A DNA stretch of 44,626 nt from Psychrobacillus soli (GCF_006861775.1 NZ_VDGG01000020.1:1-44626), one strand, 5' to 3'. Shown: positions 17,171-25,793, numbered from the stretch's first letter. Numbers and translations are program-made. The notes: generated by a model not told the origin, from the letters alone.

Positions 17171-17821
17171 TTGGAAGAAGTGTTTGGTTTGAGTTTATTT
17201 TTTACTTATTTACTAGCAGGTCTTGCTATAGCAATGCCTGTAGGAGCAATGACGGTTGAAATGACAAAACAAGGTTTGAAAAATGGATTTATGCATGGTT
17301 GGGCAGTAGGATTAGGCGGAATGACAGTCGATTTCCTATTAATTATTGCATTGTATATGGGATTAGCTTCTGTACTTGCTGTACCTTATATTCAAATACC
17401 GATGTGGCTTATTGGTGCATGCTTCCTGGCATTTTTAGGTTATGACTCTATCAAAAATTCTGATAAGGATATAACGCTAGCTGGCGATAAACCAAACAAA
17501 TCATTTTTAAGTTCATATCGTAATGGTTTACTTGTAGCTATTTCGCCAGGAAATCTCGTGTTTTGGATTTCGGTCTTTGGAGCAGTACTTTCCGATTCTT
17601 ATGATACGACACAACCAACCACATTTTTAATCGTCGGTTCGGGTATTTTAGCTGGTATCTTACTTCATGATGTTGGTCTACTTGCAATTGTTTCGGTAAC
17701 AAGAAAAGTAATGAATCAAACAATGATCAAATGGGTATCGATTATCGCTGGATTGATATTAATAGGTTTTGCTGGATACTTTTTATATGAGTTTGTAGTG
17801 GCAGTAGCAGAAGTGGTATAA
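17171..17821 (+). CDS. LysE family amino-acid exporter
   Basis: This is an inner-membrane exporter of the LysE/RhtB superfamily with about six helices. It is recognised by the N-terminal LAGLAIAMPVGAMTVEMTKQ, which carries the GA-type signature after helix 1, by GGMTVDFLLIIALYMG, and by AISPGNLVFWISVFGA, the conserved PGN-type loop in the second half. The start is uncertain: TTG 17171 has AAGGGA six bases upstream, while the in-frame ATG at 17156 has none. The ~216-residue length is normal. Substrate unknown (amino acid or homoserine-like). A hairpin terminator follows. Confidence 0.85.
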   Translation: MEEVFGLSLFFTYLLAGLAIAMPVGAMTVEMTKQGLKNGFMHGWAVGLGGMTVDFLLIIALYMGLASVLAVPYIQIPMWLIGACFLAFLGYDSIKNSDKDITLAGDKPNKSFLSSYRNGLLVAISPGNLVFWISVFGAVLSDSYDTTQPTTFLIVGSGILAGILLHDVGLLAIVSVTRKVMNQTMIKWVSIIAGLILIGFAGYFLYEFVVAVAEVV

Positions 17822-17837
17822 GAAGCTTCATCGCCAT

Positions 17838-17872
17838 AGATTCCAAAACAATTCAAAATTGTTTTGGAATCT
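17838..17872. terminator. Shared terminator hairpin between LysE and DUF2306 genes
   Basis: A perfect 15-bp inverted repeat, AGATTCCAAAACAAT with ATTGTTTTGGAATCT, spans a 5-nt loop. The stop codon of the minus-strand DUF2306 gene lies in the loop, and its last codons form the right arm. T-tracts are weak on both sides. Confidence 0.6.
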
Positions 17873-18527
17873 GTCTACTTAAATTAGGGCGGATGTTTGC
17901 TTGCTTTTTATTGAGTTTTCGTTGGATAAACAACTCTGCGACGAGTACATTCGGCACCCATGCTAACCAAGCGATAATAGCATAACTGAATTCGAAACGC
18001 TCTAAACCAAATATCAACATAAACACAGGCAACCAAATTCGGAGTGTAACAGCCGCAAAGGTTAGTGAATAATTCCGAATCATCCACTTTTGATGGTCTA
18101 GGATTTTCTTCTTTTTTACTCTAGCGAGAGCTTGATAGGCAGTATAAAACCAAAAGATAGCTAAAAAACTAAAACCAAGCTGTCCAGCCAATCCACCAGT
18201 TGCGTAAAAGGCTAAATAAAGACCAGAGATACTTCCAAATAAAATACCAATTAAATATATCTTCCCTAACCATTTATGACGTATGATATTCTTTTCCCTA
18301 AACTTTCTAGACAATGTAAAAGGACCAATTGCTAATGAAAATACACTAGATACAATGTGTATATAAAGCATGATGTACCAGAACGTACTTAATTTAGATA
18401 GAAGCATAAGCTTCAATTGAACAAGTCCTGCTTGATGTACCCCCAAGATGAAATATTGGACAATGGCATAACCAGCTACTCCGATTGCTAAAAAAGTAAA
18501 GATAAACCAAGTTTTATTATTCATCAA
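17853..18527 (-). CDS. DUF2306 domain membrane protein
   Basis: This is an integral membrane protein of 224 residues with about six to seven helices. Conserved features of DUF2306 are visible: MLYIHIVSSVFSLAIGPF, a basic RKFREKNIIRHKWLGKIY motif with the HxxLG element, ATGGLAGQLGF, and DHQKWMIRNYSLTFAAVTLR with a conserved His and Arg. The histidines suggest possible haem or metal binding, but the function is unknown. RBS is GAGGAGACAAATTG before ATG. It follows a truncated TetR-type gene in the same direction, which probably once regulated it. Confidence 0.8.
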   Translation of the reverse strand: MMNNKTWFIFTFLAIGVAGYAIVQYFILGVHQAGLVQLKLMLLSKLSTFWYIMLYIHIVSSVFSLAIGPFTLSRKFREKNIIRHKWLGKIYLIGILFGSISGLYLAFYATGGLAGQLGFSFLAIFWFYTAYQALARVKKKKILDHQKWMIRNYSLTFAAVTLRIWLPVFMLIFGLERFEFSYAIIAWLAWVPNVLVAELFIQRKLNKKQANIRPNLSRQIPKQF

Positions 18528-18539
18528 TTTGTCTCCTCG

Positions 18540-18737
18540 TTAAATTGAGTTTTTGAGCCCATGGATAATCGCTTGGACATGAAATTGAATTAGTCTACTT
18601 TGTTCTCCCCAATCAAACTGTGGAAAAGCAATGAAAAGAGATGTGAGACCATGCAAACTTGCCCAAATCGAATTGCTTATATAAATATCAGGCTGATCCA
18701 ACTCACTGTTATTCACGACAAAAGCATTTTCCTTCAT
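18540..18737 (-). pseudogene. TetR-family regulator, C-terminal remnant
   Basis: The 65-residue frame contains YISNSIWASLHGLTSLFIAF, typical of the ligand-binding end of TetR-family repressors, and ends HVQAIIHGLKNSI. The N-terminal helix-turn-helix (about 120-130 residues) is missing, and the ATG has no ribosome binding site. A promoter with a palindromic operator is still intact upstream, so the deletion appears to have removed the 5' part of the gene. It is 12 bp upstream of the DUF2306 gene. Confidence 0.65.
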
Positions 18738-18745
18738 TACTTAAG

Positions 18746-18785
18746 TTAACAATGTTAATGTATTATATAATGAAAATTCTGTCAA
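18746..18785 (-). promoter_or_regulatory. Promoter with TetR-type palindromic operator
   Basis: On the minus strand, TTGACA (18780-18785), a 17-bp spacer and TACATT (18757-18762) form a SigA-type promoter. The perfect palindrome TTAACA-T-TGTTAA (18746-18758) overlaps the -10, a usual site for autorepression by a TetR-type protein. Confidence 0.65.
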
Positions 18786-18925
18786 AATAAAATTCTCTAT
18801 TAGAATGTAAAGATTTAGTAAAGCGGCTAAGGGTTGATCATTTTATAAAGAATTCCGATTAACGAAACATTCTTGTAATTAATTATATTTATGATACGAT
18901 TTAGTTGCATTTACAATTAAATAGA

Positions 18926-19018
18926 TGACTGCTAGGGGAGCCTATTTTAGGCTGAGACACATCTTGTATGTAAACCCTTTGAACCTGAACTAGTTAATAC
19001 TAGCGGAGGGAAGCAGCT
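18926..19018 (+). promoter_or_regulatory. TPP riboswitch (THI element)
   Basis: The thi-box core is present in order: AGGGGAGCC, GGCTGAGA, ACCCTTTGAACCTGA, CTAGTTAATACTAGCGGAGG, GAAGCAG. Thiamine pyrophosphate binding should favour the terminator at 19057-19097 and shut off the downstream ylmB-tenA-thiWDME operon. CCCCTA just after the aptamer can pair with TAGGGG at its 5' side, a possible anti-terminator switch. Confidence 0.96.
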
Positions 19019-19056
19019 GGACCCCTACTGTCGTATGTTTAGTTTAATTATGTAGA

Positions 19057-19097
19057 AAACAGCCGCTTTCCGTTTATGGAGAGCGGTTTTTTGTTTT
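19057..19097 (+). terminator. Riboswitch expression-platform terminator
   Basis: CCGCTTTCC (19063-19071) pairs with GGAGAGCGG (19078-19086), followed by T6GT4. It lies between the TPP aptamer and the first gene of the operon. Confidence 0.88.
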
Positions 19098-19126
19098 CAA
19101 AAATATAACTTGGAAGGGGAAAAGAA

Positions 19127-20404
19127 ATGGAGAAGGAAATAGAAAATCGAATAAATAAAGCAGTTGATGAGGGTAAAGAAGAATTATTTCAATTACTCGC
19201 AGATTTAGTTAGTTTTCCGACAGTTAGTCCCCCAGCTAGAAATACAAGTGAAGTGCAAAGCTATATTGCCAACTTTTTAGAGGCAAACCAATTGGAGACG
19301 GATAGTTGGGATGTGTTTCCAAAAGATCCGAATGTAGTAGGGATAAAAAGAGGAACAGACGGGTTGCATTATCATAGCTTAATCATAAACGGACATATTG
19401 ACGTTGCAGAAGTAGGAGATCAAACCGCGTGGACGGTACCAGTATTCAATCTAACCAAAAAAGATGGATATGTATATGGCAGAGGAACCTCTGACATGAA
19501 AGGCGCAGTAGCTGCAACCTTGTTTGCTATAAAACTATTAAAAGAGCTAAATATTGAAATAAAAGGAGATCTCCAAATTCAGTCTGTTATTGGAGAAGAA
19601 GCAGGAGAGGCGGGAACGCTTTCTTGTATAGAGAGAGGATACACGGCTGATTTTGCACTAGTAGTAGATGGAAGTAATCGTCAAATTCACGGTCAAGGAG
19701 GAGTGATAACGGGCTGGATAACGATTAAAAGTAAAGAAGTTTTCCATGATGCCATGAGGATGAAAATGTTGCATGCAGGAGGATTAATAAAAGGCGCAAG
19801 TGCCATAGAAAAAATGATGAAAATTATCGCGGGCCTTCAAGATTTGGAAAGACATTGGGCTGTGACAAAACAATATCCTGGATTTGCAGCTGGAACAACT
19901 ACGATTAATCCTGCGGTTATAGAAGGTGGCAGACATGCCGCTTTTATAGCGGATGAATGCAGACTTTGGATTACCGTACATTTTTACCCGAATGAAACAT
20001 ATGAATCAGTTACTACTGAAATAGAAGATCATTTAAACCAGGTTGCTATGGCTGATCCATGGTTAAGAGAAAATCCTCTTCAATATCGCTGGGGTGGAAA
20101 ATCAATGATTGAAGAACGTGGCGAAATATTTCCGGCATTAAAAATGGATGCGGAACACCCAGCGGTTCAATTATTGGCAGCGTGTCATCAGCAAATAGAG
20201 AAAAATCCGGTCGAAATCGGAATGTCCAAATCTGTGACTGATGCAGGTTGGCTAGGACAAGCAGGAATTCCAACTGTTATTTATGGTCCAGGAAAACTAG
20301 AAGAAGCACACTCCGTAGATGAAAAACTAAATATAGAGGAATTACTTTCATTTACTAAAACACTATTGTTATTTATTTATCAATGGTGTAACACAAAAAA
20401 ATAA
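19127..20404 (+). CDS. ylmB: M20-family formylaminopyrimidine deformylase (YlmB-like)
   Basis: YlmB hydrolyses N-formyl-4-amino-5-aminomethyl-2-methylpyrimidine, a base-degradation product of thiamine. TenA then turns the released aminopyrimidine into HMP for re-use. The protein is a di-metal peptidase-M20 fold: metal ligand His in INGHIDVAEVGD, bridging Asp in GRGTSDMKGAVAA, catalytic Glu pair in GEEAGEAGT, and a final His in EEAHSVDE. Length 425 matches B. subtilis YlmB. RBS is GGAAGGGGAAAAGAA. Position as first gene of the TPP-riboswitch operon, before tenA, supports YlmB over acetylornithine deacetylase. Confidence 0.88.
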   Translation: MEKEIENRINKAVDEGKEELFQLLADLVSFPTVSPPARNTSEVQSYIANFLEANQLETDSWDVFPKDPNVVGIKRGTDGLHYHSLIINGHIDVAEVGDQTAWTVPVFNLTKKDGYVYGRGTSDMKGAVAATLFAIKLLKELNIEIKGDLQIQSVIGEEAGEAGTLSCIERGYTADFALVVDGSNRQIHGQGGVITGWITIKSKEVFHDAMRMKMLHAGGLIKGASAIEKMMKIIAGLQDLERHWAVTKQYPGFAAGTTTINPAVIEGGRHAAFIADECRLWITVHFYPNETYESVTTEIEDHLNQVAMADPWLRENPLQYRWGGKSMIEERGEIFPALKMDAEHPAVQLLAACHQQIEKNPVEIGMSKSVTDAGWLGQAGIPTVIYGPGKLEEAHSVDEKLNIEELLSFTKTLLLFIYQWCNTKK

Positions 20405-20433
20405 AATAACTATTATTTTGGGAGGAAAGTCGT

Positions 20434-21117
20434 ATGAACGCAACAAAAAAATTCAGTGATCGATTGCTTGAAAATGTAAAACCAATTTGGGATAAAAATC
20501 ATCAACATCCATTTGTGCAGGAGTTAGGAAAGGGAATATTGGCAGAAGAAAGGTTTATCCACTATATGAAGCAAGATTACGTCTATCTACTAGACTATTC
20601 CAAGCTATTTGCGGTAGGAGTTCAAAAAGCACTCGATTTAGAAATGATGACCAACTTTTCGAAAACACTTCACGATACGCTCCATTTTGAAATGGATTTA
20701 CATCGGGCATTTGCTGCAGAGTTTGGAATTACAAAAGAGGAATTGGAAGCTACTAAACCAACTCCTACTAACCTAGCATACACACGATATATGTTAAACG
20801 TTGCGCAAAACGGTTCCCTAGTAGAGTTAGTTTCCTGTTTACTTCCATGTGCATGGGATTACTGGGAGATAGGGAAATTATTGCGTGCACAATATGGTGA
20901 TAACTTATCCACAAACAAATATGCAAAATGGATTGAAACATATGATTCCGATGAATTTGCAGCAGGTGCGAAGTGGTTAATACAGCTGATGGATCAGTTA
21001 ACAGATGGAAAGCCAGAATGGGAGCTTGCACAGATCGAAGAACATTTCCAAATGACATCGAAGTTCGAGTATTTGTTTTGGGAAATGAACTATCAACTAG
21101 AAGAATGGCCAATCTAA
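20434..21117 (+). CDS. tenA: Aminopyrimidine aminohydrolase / thiaminase II
   Basis: TenA hydrolyses 4-amino-5-aminomethyl-2-methylpyrimidine to HMP in thiamine salvage and can also cleave thiamine. The all-helical fold of 227 residues keeps the active-site Cys in VSCLLPCAWDYWEIG, the DYVYLLDY motif, and the catalytic Glu in FEYLFWEMNY near the C-terminus. RBS is GGGAGGAAAGTCGT. It follows ylmB by 29 bp. A structured 160-bp repeat element separates it from thiW. Confidence 0.95.
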   Translation: MNATKKFSDRLLENVKPIWDKNHQHPFVQELGKGILAEERFIHYMKQDYVYLLDYSKLFAVGVQKALDLEMMTNFSKTLHDTLHFEMDLHRAFAAEFGITKEELEATKPTPTNLAYTRYMLNVAQNGSLVELVSCLLPCAWDYWEIGKLLRAQYGDNLSTNKYAKWIETYDSDEFAAGAKWLIQLMDQLTDGKPEWELAQIEEHFQMTSKFEYLFWEMNYQLEEWPI

Positions 21118-21139
21118 CTTGATTCAGCAAAAAGATGGC

Positions 21140-21300
21140 TGAATAGAGGAACTCAGGCTAAGATCGCCGCGTCCTGCGGCAACGTGTGAGTGACCAACAT
21201 CTTGTTGGCCTAAGCCTCCGGCGGATGTCACAGATTTTGAAGGGAGTTAATTGCGCAAGCGCAATTCAAAATCTGGACGCAATTACGCTGAGGCATAATT
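21140..21300 (+). repeat. Structured intergenic element inside thiamine operon
   Basis: This element contains nested inverted repeats: GCCGC/GCGGC, CAACA/TGTTG, then CAGATTTTGAA...TTCAAAATCTG enclosing the perfect palindrome AATTGCGC-AA-GCGCAATT, then CAATTA/TAATTG. It is GC-richer than the neighbourhood and lies between tenA and thiW with no ORF. It resembles a dispersed repeat or mobile RNA-like element rather than a simple spacer; whether other copies exist in the genome cannot be seen here. Confidence 0.55.
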
Positions 21301-21319
21301 GATTTTAGGAGTGAAATGT

Positions 21320-21841
21320 ATGGATAAAACAAGAAAGTTAACTTTGACATCGCTTATTATTGCAATAACGACCATATCTAGTCATCTCATTTTTATACCA
21401 GTTGGTTTTGCAAAGATTTTTCCCATTCAGCATTTTGCAAATGTACTGTTGGCAGTATTACTAGGACCGTGGTATGCAGTCGCAGGCGCATTAATCGTTT
21501 CTACTTTACGAAATCTGTTAGGTACAGGATCTATTTTTGCTTATCCAGGAAGTGTTATTGGAGCGCTTTTAGCTAGTATCTTTTATATGAAAACGAAAAA
21601 ACTTGGATTTGCATTTGTTGGAGAAGTGATTGGTACTGGAATTCTCGGCGCCATCGCAACTTATCCAATTGGAGTTCTCCTATTTGGTAAAGAGCTAACG
21701 GTATTTGGGTTTGTGCCAGCCTTTATGTTTAGTTCGTTTACGGGAGCATTGCTAGCGTTTGGGTTGTTAAAAGTGATGATGAAAAACAAAGTGATCGGAG
21801 GACTATTAGATGAAAACAGTGCTTACAATAGCAGGATCTGA
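21320..21841 (+). CDS. thiW: Thiamine-precursor ECF transporter S component
   Basis: ThiW is the substrate-binding membrane subunit of an energy-coupling-factor importer, predicted to take up the thiazole moiety of thiamine. The 173 residues form about five or six helices. Family features are [40 protein letters not shown] and [21 protein letters not shown] at 21320 is preferred because TTAGGAGTG sits in front of it; an upstream in-frame start at 21299 lacks a site. It overlaps thiD by 32 bp. The shared EcfA/EcfT energising module is not in this window. Confidence 0.9.
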   Translation: MDKTRKLTLTSLIIAITTISSHLIFIPVGFAKIFPIQHFANVLLAVLLGPWYAVAGALIVSTLRNLLGTGSIFAYPGSVIGALLASIFYMKTKKLGFAFVGEVIGTGILGAIATYPIGVLLFGKELTVFGFVPAFMFSSFTGALLAFGLLKVMMKNKVIGGLLDENSAYNSRI

Positions 21842-22616
21842 CTCAGGTGGAGGAGCAGGTATCCAAGCAGATATTAAAGCGATCTCTGCAAACGGTGCAT
21901 TTGGCATGTCAGTAATTACTGCAGTAACAGCCCAAAATACGAAAGAGGTACGTTCTGTTCAACAAATTGATTTGAAAATTATTCAAGATCAGATAGAAGC
22001 AGTATTTGATGATATTCAAGTAGATGCGGTGAAAATTGGTATGCTTGGAAATGTCGAAACAGTTCATGTAGTAGCAGAAGCATTAAAAAAATATAAACCG
22101 AAGTGTATCGTCGTGGATCCTGTCATGATCTCTAAAGGTGGGCATTATCTTTTGGAGGAATCTGCAGTGGAAGCTTTGAAGAAAGAAATACTTCCTCTTT
22201 CATCCATCATCACACCAAATATTCCAGAAGCAGAAGTGTTGATAGGAAGAACGCTGCAAACGGAAGAGGAATTGTATAAAGCTTGTGAGCAAATAATGGA
22301 AATGGGTGTCGAAGCTGTATTGATAAAAGGTGGCCATTTAATGGGTCCTCCAAATGATCTTTTTTACAATGGAGAGGACTTCCATTGGTTAAAAGCTAAA
22401 CGAATTTATACGAAAAATACCCATGGTACAGGTTGCACATTATCATCTGCAATTGCAGCGAATCTAGCAAAAGGTTCGACTGTACTTGAAGCAGTAACAT
22501 TAGCAAAACAGTATATAACGACTGCCATTACGCATAGTTTGGCTTTAGGTTCAGGACATGGACCGACACATCATTTTTATGATTTATACGAGAGTTCAAA
22601 AATGGGGATGAAATAG
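21810..22616 (+). CDS. thiD: Hydroxymethylpyrimidine / phosphomethylpyrimidine kinase
   Basis: ThiD phosphorylates HMP twice to HMP-pyrophosphate for coupling to thiazole phosphate. It is a ribokinase-fold protein of 268 residues: [19 protein letters not shown] at the N-terminus, [24 protein letters not shown], and the anion-hole/catalytic [12 protein letters not shown] with HGTG. The start lies within the end of thiW and has CGGAGG upstream, so coupling is likely. thiM follows after 15 bp. Confidence 0.96.
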   Translation: MKTVLTIAGSDSGGGAGIQADIKAISANGAFGMSVITAVTAQNTKEVRSVQQIDLKIIQDQIEAVFDDIQVDAVKIGMLGNVETVHVVAEALKKYKPKCIVVDPVMISKGGHYLLEESAVEALKKEILPLSSIITPNIPEAEVLIGRTLQTEEELYKACEQIMEMGVEAVLIKGGHLMGPPNDLFYNGEDFHWLKAKRIYTKNTHGTGCTLSSAIAANLAKGSTVLEAVTLAKQYITTAITHSLALGSGHGPTHHFYDLYESSKMGMK

Positions 22617-22631
22617 ATAGGAGAATACTTA

Positions 22632-23441
22632 ATGAATAAAAAAGTAGTAGGTGAGCTTTTTTCACTTGTCCGCTGTAGAAACCCGCTCGTTCACCATATA
22701 ACAAATACAGTAACAATCAATGATTGTGCCAATGTAACCCTTGCTATTGGAGCTTCGCCTGTAATGGCAACAAGTGTAGAAGAAGTAGAGGAAATGGTGC
22801 AATTAGCAAACGCACTAGTGCTGAATATAGGGACGATTCAAGCGGAGACTTTTTCTGCAATGATACTTGCTGGAAAAGCGGCAAACGAGAAAGGAATACC
22901 CGTTATATTTGATCCGGTAGGCGTAGGAGCTACATCTTATCGAAAAAAAATAGCAGGAGAACTGTTAGAAAAGGTAAGAGTAACAATTATTCGAGGAAAT
23001 GCAAGTGAGATAGATTCATTAGTTGGTGGAAAAGGGAAAACGCGTGGTGTGGATGCAGAGGATAAATCTTTTGATGTTACACAACTTGCAACAAAAGCAG
23101 CAAATCTTTTTTCTTGTGTAGTGGTAGTGAGTGGAAAAGTAGATGTTGTATCCAATGGAAAAGAAATCGTTCAAATTGAAAATGGGGATACTTGGTTAAC
23201 TAAAGTAACGGGTACAGGATGCATGACAACGTCTTTAATAGGTAGCTTTGCAGGAACGACAGATGATTATTTTTCTGCAAGTATTGCGGGCATGTCAGCC
23301 ATGAGTCTAGCAGGAGAAAGAGCGAAAAAGAATCTTTCTGAAGGAGCAGGAATTGGTCAATTTAAAGTTAAATTGATGGATGAAATTTTTCATTTGGATG
23401 AATATATTTGGGGAAAAGAGGTCTCTATTGTTGAATCTTGA
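22632..23441 (+). CDS. thiM: Hydroxyethylthiazole kinase
   Basis: ThiM phosphorylates 5-(2-hydroxyethyl)-4-methylthiazole for salvage. The 269 residues show the family pattern: NPLVHHITNTVTINDCANV with GASPVMA, LVLNIGT, PVIFDPVGVGATSYR, IIRGNASEI and the catalytic GTGCMTTSLIGSF. RBS is ATAGGAGAATACTTA. It lies in the operon right after thiD, and its end overlaps the likely thiE start by about 14 bp. Confidence 0.96.
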   Translation: MNKKVVGELFSLVRCRNPLVHHITNTVTINDCANVTLAIGASPVMATSVEEVEEMVQLANALVLNIGTIQAETFSAMILAGKAANEKGIPVIFDPVGVGATSYRKKIAGELLEKVRVTIIRGNASEIDSLVGGKGKTRGVDAEDKSFDVTQLATKAANLFSCVVVVSGKVDVVSNGKEIVQIENGDTWLTKVTGTGCMTTSLIGSFAGTTDDYFSASIAGMSAMSLAGERAKKNLSEGAGIGQFKVKLMDEIFHLDEYIWGKEVSIVES

Positions 23442-24045
23442 TATGACATTGAATTTAGTAACGGAAGAATCAGTCTCGATAGATGTATTGTTGAAAGTAG
23501 TAGAGCAAGCCATTAAAGGAGGAGTTACGATTGTACAACTCCGAGAAAAAAATAGTTCTGGAAAGGAGTTTTATGAGAAAGCTAAGGCATTAAAGGAGCT
23601 ACTAGATAAATACGATGTTCCACTAATTATTAACGACCGTATTGATATTGCAATCGCAGTAAATGCAGCTGGGGTACATATCGGACAGTCTGATTTGCCT
23701 CTTGCTACTGTAAAAGAAATCGTACCTGAGTCATTTATTATTGGAGTTTCAGCAGGAACTCTGGAAGAAGCGAAGAGTGCTGAAAGGGATGGGGCTACTT
23801 ATATAGGAGTGGGTTCTATTTTTCCAACGGGTACAAAAGGAGATGCTAAGCTTTTACCTCAAGGAGTACTGAAAGAAATCATACAATCTGTTTCAATTCC
23901 TATAGTGGCCATTGGTGGTATTACGCTAGAAAATATGGATACTTTACAGCATAAAGGAATTGCCGGTGTTGCAGTGGTGTCAGCAATAATGAAAGCGAAT
24001 AACCCTTTACTTGTTGCGCAACAGTTTATAGAAAAGTTTAAGTAG
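23428..24045 (+). CDS. thiE: Thiamine-phosphate synthase
   Basis: ThiE joins HMP-PP and thiazole phosphate to thiamine phosphate. It is a TIM barrel: VTIVQLREKNSSGKEFYEKA, PLIINDRIDIAIAVNAAGVH, GQSDLP, GVSAGTLEEA, YIGVGSIFPTGTKGD and VAIGGITLENMDTL with GIAGVAVVSAIM, all family motifs. The frame is open upstream into thiM. A TTG at 23428 with AAGAGGT in front gives ~205 residues, close to the family length; ATG 23443 is an alternative. Last gene of the operon; no strong terminator seen after it. Confidence 0.93.
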   Translation: MLNLDMTLNLVTEESVSIDVLLKVVEQAIKGGVTIVQLREKNSSGKEFYEKAKALKELLDKYDVPLIINDRIDIAIAVNAAGVHIGQSDLPLATVKEIVPESFIIGVSAGTLEEAKSAERDGATYIGVGSIFPTGTKGDAKLLPQGVLKEIIQSVSIPIVAIGGITLENMDTLQHKGIAGVAVVSAIMKANNPLLVAQQFIEKFK

Positions 24046-24200
24046 TATAAAAGAGGTTGTTCTAGAACTGTAAGTTTTGATATTTCATTGATACGAAAAT
24101 GTTTGTTTGAATGGCAGACATCTTAAGTGTAATCTTTATATTTGATGTACTGATGAGACTAATGTAGATTAAGGTATATGAAAGAATCATTTTTCAAACA

Positions 24201-24226
24201 CTTACAAGTAGACGAACAAATATAAA
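24201..24226 (+). repeat. 26-bp direct repeat, copy 1
   Basis: CTTACAAGTAGACGAACAAA followed by TATAAA recurs at 24584-24609 with two mismatches. The two copies bracket the YdhR-like gene; copy 1 sits about 22 bp before its start. Confidence 0.6.
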
Positions 24227-24248
24227 TAAATGAAAAGGGAGACTTGAA

Positions 24249-24560
24249 ATGGCTTATTTATTACAAGTAGATTTTAAAATGGAAGGTCCATATGGAGAAG
24301 AAATGTCAAAAGGCTTTGTAGAATTAGCACAAAGCATTAATGATGAACCAGGTATGATCTGGAAAATTTGGACGGAGGACGCAGCAGCAAAAGAAGCTGG
24401 AGGTATCTATCTATTCGAAACAAAGGAAACAGCCCAAGCCTATTTAGAAATGCACTCAGCTCGATTAACGTCTTTTGGTATTCAAGATATTCGTGGCAAG
24501 ATTTTTGAGATTAATGAACCATTATCTATGATTAACCATGGTCCTATCAAAAATAAGTAA
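24249..24560 (+). CDS. YdhR-like putative monooxygenase
   Basis: This small cytoplasmic protein belongs to the ferredoxin-like dimeric alpha/beta barrel (ABM) superfamily and is close to E. coli YdhR. Typical features are LLQVDFKMEGPYGEEM, PGMIWKIWTEDAAAKEAGG, IYLFETKETAQAYLEMH and a short tail. YdhR has no proven substrate; the family includes cofactor-free oxygenases of aromatic compounds. The 103-residue length is standard. RBS is AAGGGAGACTTGAA. It is bounded by a pair of 26-bp direct repeats and flanked by the thi operon and a truncated transporter. Confidence 0.85.
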   Translation: MAYLLQVDFKMEGPYGEEMSKGFVELAQSINDEPGMIWKIWTEDAAAKEAGGIYLFETKETAQAYLEMHSARLTSFGIQDIRGKIFEINEPLSMINHGPIKNK

Positions 24561-24583
24561 CAAAATGAAGGATGTTTCATTAA

Positions 24584-24609
24584 CTTACAGGTAGACGAAC
24601 CAATATAAA
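24584..24609 (+). repeat. 26-bp direct repeat, copy 2
   Basis: CTTACAGGTAGACGAACCAA followed by TATAAA matches 24201-24226 at 24 of 26 bases. It lies just after the stop of the YdhR-like gene and ahead of a stretch with no supported gene (24610-24785). Confidence 0.6.
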
Positions 24610-24743
24610 AAAGCTGAAGTATATATGTTAAAATTAAGATTTTTTCTAAAAAGAAAATCGTTGAAATAGCTCCTTTTACACAGGCGTAGCCTCCATCTCC
24701 TCGCTCAACTGCTGGGTTTTCGGCTCCAATAAATAGTGATATT

Positions 24744-24779
24744 AACAAAATCGACTTCCTATGGAGAGTCGATTTTGTT
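24744..24779. terminator. Strong hairpin at the 5' break of the MFS remnant
   Basis: AACAAAATCGACT pairs perfectly with AGTCGATTTTGTT over a 10-nt loop. It immediately precedes the truncated transporter and may be the terminator of the YdhR-like gene or an insertion scar. Confidence 0.55.
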
Positions 24780-24785
24780 GTTATC

Positions 24786-25465
24786 AGGGAGAAGGGGGCT
24801 TATCTTTGATTTTCCTCCGTCCAGACCCGTTGCTTGTAGCTACGGCTATTGCGAATGTCCAAGAGAAGGACGGTGCTAAGCAGGCAGGTTCAAATTTGGA
24901 AGGTTCTACAATAAACAAAAAGGGAATTGCCCTAGGTGCTACAATTATGATATTGACGCAGTTTGTTATGGTAGCTATCATGACAATGACACCTATACAC
25001 ATGGGAAATCACGGTCATAGTTTGAGAGAAGTAGGGTTGGTCATCGGTTTTCATGTAGGCGCCATGTATTTTCCTTTGCTTTTCACAGGCGCGCTTGTAG
25101 ATAAGATCGGTCGAAGTGCTATGGCTGTTGCTGCTGGTATCACGCTTTTGACCTCAGGAATAGTGGCAGCATTTGCACTACTTATAACCGCGCTAGTACT
25201 ACTTGGTATTGGTTGGAACCTCGGTTTAATTAGCGGAACAGCTCTTATCGTAGATGCAACACATCCATCTGTTCGCGCCAAAACGCAAGGGTCAGTTGAT
25301 GTCTTGCTTGCATTATCAGGTGCTTCTGGAAGTGCGTTATCCGGAATGGTAGTCGCTCATTCTAGTTATGCAATGCTATCAATTTCTGGAGCTATTCTTT
25401 CACTATTACTTATTTCTGTAATTTTTGTTTGGACTCGTGAGAATAAAAGCAAAAAAGAGAAGTGA
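24786..25465 (+). pseudogene. MFS transporter, 5'-truncated C-terminal half
   Basis: The reading frame encodes the second half of a major facilitator: the end of helix 6 and central loop (SLIFLRPDPLLVATAIANVQ), then about six helices, including the DKIGR-type loop in TGALVDKIGRSAMAVAAG and GIGWNLGLISGTALIVDA. An intact relative would have ~400 residues; the first six helices are absent. The only possible start (24761) lies inside a hairpin arm with no ribosome binding site. It is therefore judged non-functional. Confidence 0.75.
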
Positions 25466-25793
25466 ATTTCCATTTGAATTATTCCGAATATTTGAGTGAT
25501 ATGTAGTTAGTTGGATATTTTTTTGAAGGAGCAAAATTAAATTGCTTCGTCAATTTATTTTCATTTATTCGTAATTTCGATTATAGTATTAACTCTTCAT
25601 TTTTTCAGGAGATTTATTTTGTACTAAACAACTTTATTGATTGTAAAATAACTCTACAATCTTTTCTTGTGAGGTTATCTGGTTATTAAATTTAGATATG
25701 AAAAATTTCACTTAAATTGAGTGCAAATTATCGCCTATGTATTAACAGATAATATGGTTTAAAAAAGATACGACAGGAAAAGAGGATATAAAG
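25466..25793. other. Gene-free AT-rich intergenic region
   Basis: No ORF, tRNA or clear operator is visible between the MFS remnant and the glutaredoxin gene. A small inverted repeat (GAAGGAGCAA / TTGCTTC) lies at about 25526-25550. No ATACC-N6-GGTAT element of the type seen in the sulfur island is found here. Confidence 0.5.
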
